DNA of 64,000 nt from Chthoniobacteraceae bacterium (GCA_028293625.1 JAQGOL010000030.1:186001-250000), one strand, 5' to 3'; numbered from the stretch's first letter, positions 42,275-52,026 are shown. Notes: generated by a model from the letters alone, not told the origin. Translations and numbers: made by a program.

Positions 42275-45200
42275 ACATTTCGGGGTGGACGCTCGCGTTC
42301 AAGAGCTAGGCGCACGTAGTTAAACTCTTTTTCAGCTTCTGCAAGAAGCTCTTCAGCGCCATCGAGCTGCTCACTGCGGGCGACTTGCTCAAGGCGCACA
42401 CACGCCTCCCGCATCCGGTCGGCGCCGAAGTTTGAACAACTCCCCTTGAGCATATGGGCGGCGCGCGCAAGCTGAGGATGATTTTTGGTCGTTACCGCTC
42501 CCTGCGCTTCATTCAGCACAACCGGCGTATTTTCAATAAAAAGGTCAATGAGCTTCCCCAGAATCGTGCCGTCCTCATCGAGTTCGCGCAAACCATTAAC
42601 CGCATGTGCATGGATGGCGGGAGGCGCGCCCTGGCCTTCCTTCTCAATCTGCTGGACTGCGCGAAACCGGTTCAACGCAAGCCGCAGATCCTCGGTACGC
42701 ATCGGTTTGCTAAGATAATCGTCCATGCCGGCGGCGATACATTTGGCGCGGTCACCTTCCAGCGAGTGGGCGGTCAAAGCGACCACCCAGGTGTGACGAC
42801 GGCCTCCTTCGATGCGGCGCAAGTGGCGGGTGGCTTCGTAACCGTCCATGACTGGCATCTGACAATCCATCAAGACCATATCGTAAGGGTGCTTGACCAT
42901 CGCTTCGAGGGCGTCGTTTCCGTTTTCGGCCGAATCGGCGACGTACCCAAGTTTTTGCAATTGATGCAAGGCGACCTTCATATTGACTACGTGGTCTTCG
43001 ACCACAAGGATGCGCACATCCTGGGCGGTTGCGGGAGTTTTGCGTTCCACAGTCAGGGCCGCCAAACCGGACTGGATGGGACGGACATGATCGCCCGACA
43101 TCGTCTTCACCAGGCAATCAAAAAGCGGCGTCTGCTTGATCGGTTTTGTGACGTACGCCTCAATGCCGATTTCGCGCATGAGCACCGGATTATCAGGGCG
43201 ATCAAGCAGCGTCATGATCACGAGCCGGATTTCAGCCAGCTTCGGCTCACGCTTGATGGCGCGCGCGACCATGATCCCGTCCATCTCGGGCATTTCCATA
43301 TCGAGGAGCGCCAGGTCAAAGCTCTTGCCCAAAGCCGCCCGCGTGCGCAATAAAGCGAGTGCCTCGGCGCCATTGGCCGCTTCCGCCGCGCGGATTCCCC
43401 AGGCCATAAAGAGATGGTTGAGGATCTTCCGATGCGCGGCGTTGTCGTCGACAATCAACACCCGCACCCCGGAGAGCGCCTTCCGCAAAAGCGGCCCCGG
43501 ATGCACGCTTGGCTGTTTGGGAAAACGAGCGGTAAACCAGAAGGTGGATCCCTGGCCGGCGACGCTATCAATCCCGATTTCGCCGCCCATCTGCAATACA
43601 AGCTGCCGGCTGATCGCCAATCCCAGGCCCGTGCCCCCATACTTGCGCGTCGTCGAGCCGTCGGCTTGCACAAATGCCTGGAAAAGGGTGGCGCTCTGCT
43701 CGGGCGAGATCCCGATGCCGGTATCGCGCACGCTAAATCGAACCACCACGTCGGTTTTTGATTCGTGTTGTTTTTGCGCGCGCACGATGACTTCCCCCTG
43801 CTCGGTAAACTTCAGCGCATTGCCGATGAGATTGGTGAGCACCTGGCGCAACCGGCCCGGATCGCCGCGAAGAGCCACCGGCACGTCGTTATGCACCAGG
43901 GAGGCGAGTTCGATATTTTTGGATAATGCGCGCGCGGCGAGCATGTCAACGGTTCCCTCCAAAACATTGCCCAGATGAAAGTCGATTTGTTCGAAAACGA
44001 GCATGCCGGCTTCAATTTTTGAAAAATCAAGGATGTCGTTGATGATGGTGAGCAGCGCCTCCGCACTCGATGAAATCGTAAGGACAAAATCGCGCTGCTT
44101 GGCGCTCAAATCCGTGTCGCTGAGCAATCCTGACATGCCAATGATGCCATTCATCGGCGTACGGATCTCATGGCTCATGTTGGCTAAAAACTCCGATTTC
44201 AAACGGACCGATTCCAAGGCCGCATCGCGTCCCTGGATAATGGCCGACTCGGCCTGCCGCTGCGCGGTGATGTCCTTGAGGGAGCCCTCCAAATAAATAA
44301 GCTGCCCCGCCGCATCCCGCACTGCCCTCAACCGTGCGGAAATGAGGATAATGGAACCATCCTTGCGATAGTTCTCAGCCTCGAAATCGGAAACCGAGTC
44401 GTGTTCAGACAACAGCGCAAGCATCTGAGCGCTCCGCTCCGGGCAGACGAAAATCTGGGTGCCAATGTCGCTTACCTCGCTGATTAGCGATTCCGGCGTT
44501 CCATAGCCGAGAATGACGGCGAGCGCCGGATTAACGCTGATGAACCGGCCGCTGGGAGTCGATTGGAAGATTCCATCGGTCGCGTTTTCGAAAATCCCGC
44601 GATATTTCTCCTCCGCCATTCGCAGTTCCTGTTCGGTATGCTTGAGGGCGCTGATGTCATGCAAGGTGGAGCGCATTCCGCGGACAGTCCCATTGGAATC
44701 GCTGATGATCTTATGCCGCATCAGCACCGGAACCGTGCTCCCATCCTTTTTCCTGAAGACACATTGGGCGGACTGCAGCCGCATCTGGACCGCTACGGAA
44801 TCGACGTTTGCATCTTCAACGACGAAATCCCAAACAGGCCGGCCGACCATTTCCGCGGCCGTATACCCAAGCATCGCCAGTTCAGTGGCATTGACCCGGG
44901 AGAAACGGTTCTCGTTATCGAGCTCGTGGTAGGCCACCGGGGCATCATCAAAAAGATCGCGAAACTGTGCCTCGCGATCCCGCAATTCCCGTTCGGCGCG
45001 TTTCTGCCGGGTAATATCCACACCGATGCCACCAATGAGCTTATTGTTGGTGGAAGTCGGCATTGGGAACCGCAGGAGAAGCCACTCCGTCGGTTCACCC
45101 TCACCCAAGGGGACCACCTCAACCATCCTTGAAGGTTCACCTGTCGCGATGACTTTTCTGTCGATCTCAGCAATGAGCCGAGCAGTTTCTCCCGGCAGCC

Positions 45201-46353
45201 ACGCCGCATCGGTGTTGCCTTTGAGTATTGACTCGAATCCGACTCCAAACTGCTCCTCAAACGGTTTATTCACATAAATATAGCGGCCTTCGCTGTCCTT
45301 GATGAAGGCCACCGTCGGGCTGTGATCCATGAACGCCTGGAAGCGCGCCTCGCTCTCCATCAACGCGGCTTCGGCTCGCTTGCGATCCGTCAGATCGCGC
45401 CAGACCGCGAGCAGAATCGGCCGCCCCCCCAGATTGAGCGGCGTAAGCGTGATTTCCACCGGATATTCCTCACCGTCGGCCCGTACAAATTGCCAGTCAT
45501 ACCGGCATTCGCCACAGACCAGGGCCGCACGGCAGTACTCCGCGTTTTTCTCAAAAGAAGAAATCCCATCGGGCTGATACTCCGGGCAGAGCAGCACAAA
45601 AGGGGTCCCCAAAAGCGCAAGTTTCTCAGCATAACGCAAGGTTGAGACCGCAGCCGGATTGCAATCGAGAACGCCGCTTTCATCAAAGAGCAGATGCGCC
45701 TCGGCCGATTGCTCGAAAAGGACACGGAACTTTTCCTCCGCCCAGAGCATCTCGGTAATGTCGCGGGAAATAACGAGCAAGCGCTCTTCAGGCAGTGGAA
45801 AAATTTTCACCTCTCGCCAGCGCTGGGTGCCGGTGAAGCTCGGACAAAAACCGCAAAAGGTGCTGCGCGAGCCAGCCCTGGCTTCTTTGAGCGCCTTGCC
45901 GGCCAGAGCGCGCGAATCATTTTTCCAAAGATCGGCCCAACAGATGGCCGTTAGCTTAAGAGTGGACGAAAGCTCCATCCGGTGAGTGGCCACGGGATTG
46001 GCCAGCACAATATGATTGTCAGGGTCAAGAAGTTCGATGCATTCGCCGCTTGATTCAAAGATGAGGCGGTTGAGTTGTTCTCCGGCAGAAGCGTGCTCGA
46101 GTGCCGTACGACAGACCGCAAGATCGCGGCGAATTGACCACCACTCCATTGCAGCCAGCACGATTGCGCCCCCGCCAATAATGGAAACCGGCCACAATCC
46201 GGCGGAACCGCCCCAATGCCAGAATGCGACGATGCCCATCGCGATCACCACGGCGAAAACGAGTGTAAATCCAACAAAATATTTTTTCTCTTGAGGGGAA
46301 GAGATCACGGCGGTCATTAAAAAAACTGGCAGGCCTCCAGCTTCTCCTTTCAT
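42271..46353 (-). CDS. Multi-PAS hybrid histidine kinase with two receivers and HPt
   Basis: A 1360-aa membrane sensor. Domains in order: two helices (25-45 and 50-69); about five PAS-type modules (~80-700) with several PAC-like tails (YPVEITLTPL, DGSTVPVLMRHKI, DGSIILISARLRAV); HisKA with MSHEIRTPMNG (His ~725); HATPase_c (~820-935, NLIGNALKF and GGTGLGLAIS); receiver 1 (~963-1080, LLDMEMPEMDG); receiver 2 (~1110-1230, LMDCQMPVMDG); and HPt (~1260-1345, AAHMLKGSCSNFGA). This encodes a complete His-Asp-His phosphorelay in one chain, lacking only a final regulator, which the coupled downstream gene provides. An ATG at 46317 is an alternative start. The signal is unknown; PAS domains suggest redox, light or small molecules. 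Confidence 0.93.
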   Translation of the reverse strand: MKGEAGGLPVFLMTAVISSPQEKKYFVGFTLVFAVVIAMGIVAFWHWGGSAGLWPVSIIGGGAIVLAAMEWWSIRRDLAVCRTALEHASAGEQLNRLIFESSGECIELLDPDNHIVLANPVATHRMELSSTLKLTAICWADLWKNDSRALAGKALKEARAGSRSTFCGFCPSFTGTQRWREVKIFPLPEERLLVISRDITEMLWAEEKFRVLFEQSAEAHLLFDESGVLDCNPAAVSTLRYAEKLALLGTPFVLLCPEYQPDGISSFEKNAEYCRAALVCGECRYDWQFVRADGEEYPVEITLTPLNLGGRPILLAVWRDLTDRKRAEAALMESEARFQAFMDHSPTVAFIKDSEGRYIYVNKPFEEQFGVGFESILKGNTDAAWLPGETARLIAEIDRKVIATGEPSRMVEVVPLGEGEPTEWLLLRFPMPTSTNNKLIGGIGVDITRQKRAERELRDREAQFRDLFDDAPVAYHELDNENRFSRVNATELAMLGYTAAEMVGRPVWDFVVEDANVDSVAVQMRLQSAQCVFRKKDGSTVPVLMRHKIISDSNGTVRGMRSTLHDISALKHTEQELRMAEEKYRGIFENATDGIFQSTPSGRFISVNPALAVILGYGTPESLISEVSDIGTQIFVCPERSAQMLALLSEHDSVSDFEAENYRKDGSIILISARLRAVRDAAGQLIYLEGSLKDITAQRQAESAIIQGRDAALESVRLKSEFLANMSHEIRTPMNGIIGMSGLLSDTDLSAKQRDFVLTISSSAEALLTIINDILDFSKIEAGMLVFEQIDFHLGNVLEGTVDMLAARALSKNIELASLVHNDVPVALRGDPGRLRQVLTNLIGNALKFTEQGEVIVRAQKQHESKTDVVVRFSVRDTGIGISPEQSATLFQAFVQADGSTTRKYGGTGLGLAISRQLVLQMGGEIGIDSVAGQGSTFWFTARFPKQPSVHPGPLLRKALSGVRVLIVDDNAAHRKILNHLFMAWGIRAAEAANGAEALALLRTRAALGKSFDLALLDMEMPEMDGIMVARAIKREPKLAEIRLVIMTLLDRPDNPVLMREIGIEAYVTKPIKQTPLFDCLVKTMSGDHVRPIQSGLAALTVERKTPATAQDVRILVVEDHVVNMKVALHQLQKLGYVADSAENGNDALEAMVKHPYDMVLMDCQMPVMDGYEATRHLRRIEGGRRHTWVVALTAHSLEGDRAKCIAAGMDDYLSKPMRTEDLRLALNRFRAVQQIEKEGQGAPPAIHAHAVNGLRELDEDGTILGKLIDLFIENTPVVLNEAQGAVTTKNHPQLARAAHMLKGSCSNFGADRMREACVRLEQVARSEQLDGAEELLAEAEKEFNYVRLALERERPPRNV

Positions 46354-46402
46354 AGCAGGTGCCGCGCGAGCACTCGTCGAGAATTCATTGGATTTGTACG
46401 TG

Positions 46403-46438
46403 AAAAACCCCGTTTCGCTGGGGGGCGAAACGGGGTTT
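46403..46438 (-). terminator. Terminator of the HU gene
   Basis: A perfect 14-bp stem AAACCCCGTTTCGC / GCGAAACGGGGTTT with a 6-nt loop; read on the minus strand the stem runs into TTTTT. It lies about 60 nt after the HU stop codon and just before the hybrid kinase gene. Confidence 0.88.
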
Positions 46439-46451
46439 CTCGGTGCGTTCT

Positions 46452-46491
46452 GGGGACCTGGGGGGGTCGGGGGGAACGGCGGGCGGGGGGG
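46452..46491 (+). other. G-run tract, potential G-quadruplex
   Basis: Within 40 nt the plus strand has runs of 4, 7, 6, 3 and 7 G (46452-55, 46460-66, 46469-74, 46481-83, 46485-91). Short loops satisfy a G-quadruplex pattern. It lies between the HU stop codon and the HU terminator, so the HU transcript carries the C-rich strand. Confidence 0.75.
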
Positions 46492-46497
46492 AAAGGA

Positions 46498-46782
46498 TTA
46501 AGCTTTTCCGAGTTTGGATTTAAGATCTTTGCCGGCTGAGAATTTCACACTCTTGGAGGCTTTGATTTTGATCTTCTCGCCGGTCTTCGGATTGATGCCC
46601 ATGCGCGCTTTTCTGCTTGCGATTTTAAAGGTGCCAAAGCCGACGAGCTGAACCGGCTTGCTCTTTTTTAAACCGCCTTTAATGCCATCGACCACAGCTT
46701 GCACGGCGCGTTCGGCCTGTGCTTTGCTTGTCTCTTTTCCAAGCGTTTTTTGAACCGCTTCAACGAGTTCTGCCTTGTTCAT
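46498..46782 (-). CDS. HU family DNA-binding protein
   Basis: The 94-aa protein begins MNKAELVEAVQKTLGKETSK and holds the HU arm motif VGFGTFKIASRKARMGINPKTGEKI (position ~47-71, quoted only for its core FGTF and NPKTGE). HU dimers bend and compact DNA and help replication, repair and transcription. Normal family length. The ATG is preceded by CTACTCCCCCC, the opposite of a Shine-Dalgarno. It is followed by a G/C-skewed tract and a strong terminator, and is divergent from the carbonic anhydrase gene with 194 nt between starts. Confidence 0.95.
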   Translation of the reverse strand: MNKAELVEAVQKTLGKETSKAQAERAVQAVVDGIKGGLKKSKPVQLVGFGTFKIASRKARMGINPKTGEKIKIKASKSVKFSAGKDLKSKLGKA

Positions 46783-46976
46783 GGGGGGAGTAGGTAACTT
46801 CGAAGTTTGTTTTGGGGAGTGCTTCCGCCCTGCGAAGGAGTGCGGAGCGCGTGTGTTCTGCCAGCGCAAAAAATCGAAGTCAACTAATTCCTCTAACATT
46901 TCGGCAACTGCAAAAATTCCTGTAAATAAGCGCCTTCCCGGTTGATTGCACCCGGCTTGCAAGTGCACGATTATCC

Positions 46977-47504
46977 ATGACTTTCGAAGAACGGGTTTCA
47001 CGTTTCCTGGGTTCAAAACCGGTGATTTCCGCCGGTGTGTTCGTGGCACCTGGAGCGAGCGTAATCGGAGACGTCCATCTTGGCGAAGAGTCGAGTATCT
47101 GGTTCCAGAGCGTGTTGCGCGCCGACATCAACCGCATTGTGATCGGCCCGCGTTCAAACATTCAGGACGGCTGCGTTATTCATCTCGCCGACGATTTTGG
47201 CACTTCTGTTGGCGAGCTTGTCACGGTTGGCCACAAAGCGATTCTGCACGCCTGCACAATCGCGGATGAAGTCCTTATCGGGATGAATGCCGTTGTTCTC
47301 GATGGCGCTGAAATCGGTGCCCGCTCCATCGTGGGAGCCGGAGCGCTAATCACCGGCGGCAAGAAATTTCCACCGGGTTCGCTCATCCTCGGGTCACCGG
47401 CCAGGCTGGTGCGTGCGCTGACACTCGAAGAACAGACCGGCATCAAGGAATGGGCGCAGAAATACGTGAAATTATCCCGTATTTACCTCGATCGCGAAGC
47501 TTGA
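46977..47504 (+). CDS. Gamma-class carbonic anhydrase family protein
   Basis: The 175-aa protein is a left-handed beta-helix of hexapeptide repeats ([IV]GDVHLGEESS ... IGARSIVGAGALI) with an alpha-helical C-terminus. The three zinc/iron ligands are present as His69, His86 and His91, with Arg48, Asp50 and Gln63 at the usual structural positions. Such CaiE/YrdA-type proteins often show weak or redox-dependent carbonic anhydrase activity, so CO2 hydration is likely but not guaranteed. Monocistronic; it ends 14 nt from the convergent DUF1552 gene. Confidence 0.88.
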   Translation: MTFEERVSRFLGSKPVISAGVFVAPGASVIGDVHLGEESSIWFQSVLRADINRIVIGPRSNIQDGCVIHLADDFGTSVGELVTVGHKAILHACTIADEVLIGMNAVVLDGAEIGARSIVGAGALITGGKKFPPGSLILGSPARLVRALTLEEQTGIKEWAQKYVKLSRIYLDREA

Positions 47505-47518
47505 GCAGACGAACCGTC

Positions 47519-48973
47519 CTATGCCTGGCTCAGACCCGGCAATTTTCCATCGTAAACCGCGCCATCGGCACCGTGGCTGTTCCCAAAACGATCGGCCTGC
47601 ACGCCCATGCGATTCATCATCTCGAGATAAAGATTCGCGACGGGCGTTTTTTTCTGGAAATCAATCTGGCGTCCGCCCTTAAGCGTGCCGCCCGCGCCTC
47701 CTACCAGCAAAGCAGGGCATTCCTCCCGGCCATGCCCGCCGTCGGCCATGTAACTCGTATAAAGGAGCATCGTGTTGTCGAGAAGCGAGGAACCGCCTTC
47801 ATCGAGCGCTTTCATTTTGCGCACCATTTCCGCGAAGAGCGACGTATACCAGGCGTGAATCTGACGGCAGGCCTCGCGGGAAATCGGATCGGCGTCGGGA
47901 ACGAAGCTCGCGTTTCCCTGATGCTCAAGGGTATGACAGTGCCGTTCGTATCCGACGGTCACCACGCCGGGGAACATCGCTTCATCGCTGCCACAGGCAA
48001 ACGTGCAGACCCGCGTTGAATCAGTCTGAAAAGCCAGGATCATCAGATCAGCCATCAGCGAGATGTATTCTCCATGACGCTCCGGGTCCTGGTGAATGCG
48101 ATTCGTGTTTTTCCAAATGTACCGGGCGGATTCGGCCGTCAGCGCGTCGGGCACGTGAATCCGGGAAGGTCCGGGGTTTTGCGAATCGAGCACGTCGAGC
48201 CGCTGGCGCGACTCGATAAAATCGATGCGTTCCTCCACTGAACGGACCGAAGCAAGGTACTCGTCGAGCCTTTGTTGATCGGCGCGGCCAAGCCTGCGTT
48301 GGAGCGATTTGGCATCATCAAGAACAAGATCAATCACGCTGCGTTCATACGAATCGCGGTTCGCGCTCCCTTGCGTCAACTCGGCAAGATTGGCAGCGCG
48401 CCGGCTCCAATTGGGCACGACCGGCTTGCGGCCCCGGAACATTCTCTCAAAAACGAGCCGCGGATCGTTCTCATACGGGGCGGTGGTGCCGTCTTTGCGG
48501 AACGAATAAACCGTTTCGTTATTGGAAAGACCAAACTCGAGCGACGGAAACATCGTCTCCTTGCCAACCGCATCGGCGACCGCCTGATCCACGGAGATCG
48601 ACGCAATGGGCCGGCCGCCGATCCGCGAGGCGTTTTGGGCGGCGGTCAAGTGCGTGAATGCGCACGATTCGTGACCGTTGAGATTCTCGCACTTCCCATT
48701 GTTAGCCAGGCCGGTCAGGAGAAGGAGGTCATCTTTGCAGAAATCAAGTGAACGCAGAATGGAAGGAAGCTTGGTCAATGCGCCACCGGAAGGCATCTTC
48801 CACGATTCCAAAACCGTGCCGCCGGTTGTGGAGAAGATCCCCATACGCAGTGGCGGCCGGGTGGCTGCGCTTGAGCCGAACGCGGAAAGGCGCCCAAGCG
48901 ATTCCATAAAAGGGAGCGTAAGAAGCGCGCCGGCTCCGCGAAGAAAATGACGGCGGGAGAGGTTCGTATTCAT
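47519..48973 (-). CDS. DUF1552 protein, Tat-exported
   Basis: The 484-aa protein has a twin-arginine-type signal (SRRHFLRGAGALLTLPFMES) and the DUF1552 pattern: a LLLLTGLANN block, AVADAVGKETMFPSLEFGLS, then DLMILAFQTDSTRVCTFACG and a late DNTMLLYTSYMADGGHG. The family resembles sulfatase/alkaline-phosphatase folds without a known substrate. It is almost always paired with DUF1592 proteins in Planctomycetes and Verrucomicrobiota. The 4-nt overlap with the upstream DUF1592 gene shows that pairing. A periplasmic complex handling polysaccharide or another substrate by electron transfer is a guess. Confidence 0.9.
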   Translation of the reverse strand: MNTNLSRRHFLRGAGALLTLPFMESLGRLSAFGSSAATRPPLRMGIFSTTGGTVLESWKMPSGGALTKLPSILRSLDFCKDDLLLLTGLANNGKCENLNGHESCAFTHLTAAQNASRIGGRPIASISVDQAVADAVGKETMFPSLEFGLSNNETVYSFRKDGTTAPYENDPRLVFERMFRGRKPVVPNWSRRAANLAELTQGSANRDSYERSVIDLVLDDAKSLQRRLGRADQQRLDEYLASVRSVEERIDFIESRQRLDVLDSQNPGPSRIHVPDALTAESARYIWKNTNRIHQDPERHGEYISLMADLMILAFQTDSTRVCTFACGSDEAMFPGVVTVGYERHCHTLEHQGNASFVPDADPISREACRQIHAWYTSLFAEMVRKMKALDEGGSSLLDNTMLLYTSYMADGGHGREECPALLVGGAGGTLKGGRQIDFQKKTPVANLYLEMMNRMGVQADRFGNSHGADGAVYDGKLPGLSQA

Positions 48974-50940
48974 CGAAGTAAAGCGGTGGCGGCAGGCTCG
49001 GCGGGGCGGCGGTTGAGAAAAGGGTAACTATTGACGATTCCAAGAACCAGGGTTGAAAACTGATGCCCCTCCTGGTCGAGACGCGCCTTGATTTTCGAAA
49101 CGGTACGCACGTCAAAGTAATCCAGCTCGCGGCCCAATCCGTAGGTGAGCAATTGGCTCACAAAGTTGCGTTCGAACTCATCGCGCCGTTTCCAGAGGAT
49201 CTGTCGAAGCTCGGTCGCGCCGCTGAATTTCTCGCCGCCAGGCAGTTCACCGCCTGTGTTAAGCGCGGCGCTTGTGGGGCGCCACGCGCCGATGGCGTCG
49301 TAATTATCGAGGCCAAACCCAAGCGGATCGAGTTTCCTATGGCATCCCGCACAAACCGCATCACTTGCGTGCTGGGCCAGCTTTTCCCGGAAATCCTTCG
49401 GCTCCTTGCTCTTTTTTTCGTCCTTGAACATTCCGGCATCGGGTGGAGGCGGCGCGGGCGGCGTGCCAAAAATAACTTCAAGCACCCATTTGCCGCGTTG
49501 CGTCGGGCTGGTGCGGTTGGTGTGCGAGGTTTCGGTGAGAATTCCAGCCATTCCCAACACCCCGCCTCGATGATCCTCCGGCTTGAGCGTCACCCGCTGG
49601 AACTCTTTTCCAGCCACTGACTGAAGCCCATAGAGTTTGCCCAGTTCTTCATTGGCAAAGGTGTAGTCCGCATCGAGCAACTCCAAAATGCTCCGGTCGT
49701 CGGCGCGCAGGTGATCGCAAAAAGTTGTCACTTCCTCCTTCATCGCCCGCTTGAGTTTGTCGTTGAATGTGGGGAAAAACTCAGTACTCGGCCTTGCGGC
49801 GGCAAGACGCTCCAGCTGCAACCATTTCAGAGTGAAATTTTCCGTCAGCGCTTCGGCCCGTGGGTCGGCCAGCATCCGTTTGACTTGCGCCTCAAGAACT
49901 TGCGAAAGGCTGTTGCTTTCCGCCAACGCAAGGAGCGGCTCGTCGGGCATGGATGCCCAAAGGAAATAAGAAAGCCGGGAAGCCAGTTCCACGTCGCTGA
50001 CTCTGGATGCGGAAACCGGCCCTGTCTGATCCGGCTGATCCTCCTCAATTCGGAAAAGGAAACTCGGCGAGACAAGGATCGGTTTGAGCACCCGCCGGAT
50101 TGCGAGAGGAAACGGATCCCCCTTCGCAGCCGATGTATCGAAAACTTTAAGCGCCCGTTCCACTTCGCTTTGAGCCACGGGCCGCCGATACGCCCGGCGC
50201 AGGAATTGGCGGATCAACGTTTCAGCAGCTGCCCGATCGGCCGTTGCATTTGAAAAGAGCGCTTTGAAGGCGGCTTGGTCCCGCCTTTTGTCGGGCGTTT
50301 TGACGTCGGGATCCGAGTAGAGCCGCGCCAGGATCGCGTCGGCGGCCATGAAATATTTTTCCATCGCGGCTCGCGGGATGATCAGCGCCGAAGCCAGATT
50401 CGCGTAACCGGTGCCGGTATTGTCCTCGGGCATCCCGACTTCTTTGCCGGCGTCAAACTCGATCCCAATCAGATCCCGAATGGTGTTGCCGTATTCAGCC
50501 CGGCTCAACCGCCGGATTGGACCTGGCCCCGGATCGAGAAGCAAAGGATGATCACTTTCCAACAGTGCGAGCGTTTGCTTCAGCCCGGCCACGAGTTTGG
50601 CTCGATCCCCCTCGCTGAGAGAGACCTTTTCATCCTCGGGCGGCATTTCATTCGTCTCGACCTGTTGAAGAACGTTGCGCCAGAGCTTGTACTTTTTAAT
50701 GACAGACTCCTGGTTAAAAAAGGAGGCAAGCTCAACTCCACCCTTTTGTTTCTTCCCGCCATGGCATTGAAAACAATTGGCATCAAGAATCGGACGCAAT
50801 TGTTCTTCAAAAACATCGGCCGCATTGGCTGCGACGGCAAAAGCGAGAGCGATCCCGAACGCAATTCGGATGAAAAAAAGAACGAAACGGGAGGCAGGAT
50901 GCACGATTTGCAGCCGGCAACCCGCGGCCGTGCAAGCCAT
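48970..50940 (-). CDS. DUF1592-type cytochrome-like exported protein
   Basis: The 656-aa protein has a signal helix (IAFGIALAFAVAANA), then a haem-binding CFQCH at the start of a cytochrome c-like domain (~55-60). The DUF1587/1592/1588/1585 block follows (RLSRAEYGNTIRDLIGIEF, then LASRLSYFLWASMPDEPLL, GVLGMAGILTETSHTNRTSP). A second CxxCH, CAGCH, sits in VCAGCHRKLDPLGFGLDNYD near 540. Two c-type haems are therefore likely in the periplasm. It is co-translated with the DUF1552 protein. The biochemical role of this very common pair is not established. Confidence 0.9.
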   Translation of the reverse strand: MACTAAGCRLQIVHPASRFVLFFIRIAFGIALAFAVAANAADVFEEQLRPILDANCFQCHGGKKQKGGVELASFFNQESVIKKYKLWRNVLQQVETNEMPPEDEKVSLSEGDRAKLVAGLKQTLALLESDHPLLLDPGPGPIRRLSRAEYGNTIRDLIGIEFDAGKEVGMPEDNTGTGYANLASALIIPRAAMEKYFMAADAILARLYSDPDVKTPDKRRDQAAFKALFSNATADRAAAETLIRQFLRRAYRRPVAQSEVERALKVFDTSAAKGDPFPLAIRRVLKPILVSPSFLFRIEEDQPDQTGPVSASRVSDVELASRLSYFLWASMPDEPLLALAESNSLSQVLEAQVKRMLADPRAEALTENFTLKWLQLERLAAARPSTEFFPTFNDKLKRAMKEEVTTFCDHLRADDRSILELLDADYTFANEELGKLYGLQSVAGKEFQRVTLKPEDHRGGVLGMAGILTETSHTNRTSPTQRGKWVLEVIFGTPPAPPPPDAGMFKDEKKSKEPKDFREKLAQHASDAVCAGCHRKLDPLGFGLDNYDAIGAWRPTSAALNTGGELPGGEKFSGATELRQILWKRRDEFERNFVSQLLTYGLGRELDYFDVRTVSKIKARLDQEGHQFSTLVLGIVNSYPFLNRRPAEPAATALLR

Positions 50941-50955
50941 TAGAAAGAAAATGGC

Positions 50956-52026
50956 TTAAGCCGGTTCCGGGACGCTGGCGATCCAAACCAGTTTCGGCGC
51001 AGGTTTAAAGAGCGCCACCAACGCGGAGCGCGTCCACGCCAGCAGCCAGGTGGCAGCCAGCAGCGCGCCGTAAAGCCGCCAGGCCATGGGGAAATCCAAT
51101 TGCGCCACGCCCCATCCAGCCACGCAGCAAATCAACACGAGATGGCCGACATACATCACAAGCGATTCGCGTCCCGCCAATTGCAACCAGCGCGGGCGGA
51201 TGCGGGAAGTCATCCATTTGGCCATCCACGCGGCGCCCAGCACCCACGCGAGCCTTTGGATAAAGAACGGGATCCCCAATGTCGCATACGGAAACGGCGC
51301 GAGGATTATGTAACCAAGGAAGAAAAACGCACCGGGCAATGCAAAATCGATCGCTGCGTTTCGAACAAAGCCGGCGCCGGGCTGTCTGCTTTTCACTCCC
51401 ACTTGAGCCGCAAGCGCTCCGGCAATCACGAACCCGGTCCAGGGAAAGAGCGGGAAAAGCGACCCGGTGCTGGCGTTAATGAAAGCACGCAATGGAACCG
51501 GAGCGCCGTGCCAATCATTTAAAACAGCCGCACATCCGACCATCAGCGCCAGGCAAACGGCGAGAACCAAAGTGCCCGCCTTGCCCGCCCAGCGTTGCAC
51601 CGCGAGCAGCAGCGCGAGAGAAACCGCCAGACATTGCAGGATATCAACTTGCGAGCCGACCCGGAGCGCCTCCGTGAATTGGCCAGTCCGCAACAGCTCC
51701 GTGGGCGCATGCAGCGCATACCCGATGGCGGCCAGACCGAGCAGCCGCAGCCATTTTTTCACCGGCACATTGCCACGGTTGCGCTGCATCCCGAGCCCTT
51801 GCAGGTACCCGGCAATGAATAAAAAGGAAGGGGCGACAAGACCGTTGAAGAAATTGAGCCAGCTAAAAAGCACGCTGCTTTTCGAGAAGTCGGAAAGGAA
51901 CGTGTTGATGACATGGGCCTCGATCATCATCACCACGGCGGCGCCGCGGAATAGATCGAGCCAAACCATCCGTTCCTTAGGAACGACGGTGGGATTTGAA
52001 AGGCTGGCGGACATCAGCCGCTGCAT
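50956..52026 (-). CDS. Heparan-alpha-glucosaminide N-acetyltransferase-like membrane protein (DUF1624)
   Basis: A 356-aa protein with about ten membrane helices and the family opening RMVWLDLFRGAAVVMMIEAH (~15-35), followed by SWLNFFNGLVAPSFLFIAGY. This group (COG3503) is related to the lysosomal acetyltransferase HGSNAT and probably acetylates a sugar across the inner membrane. A second ATG at 52014 is an equally good start. It lies 15 nt before the DUF1592 gene on the same strand and may be co-transcribed with that pair. Confidence 0.82.
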   Translation of the reverse strand: MQRLMSASLSNPTVVPKERMVWLDLFRGAAVVMMIEAHVINTFLSDFSKSSVLFSWLNFFNGLVAPSFLFIAGYLQGLGMQRNRGNVPVKKWLRLLGLAAIGYALHAPTELLRTGQFTEALRVGSQVDILQCLAVSLALLLAVQRWAGKAGTLVLAVCLALMVGCAAVLNDWHGAPVPLRAFINASTGSLFPLFPWTGFVIAGALAAQVGVKSRQPGAGFVRNAAIDFALPGAFFFLGYIILAPFPYATLGIPFFIQRLAWVLGAAWMAKWMTSRIRPRWLQLAGRESLVMYVGHLVLICCVAGWGVAQLDFPMAWRLYGALLAATWLLAWTRSALVALFKPAPKLVWIASVPEPA

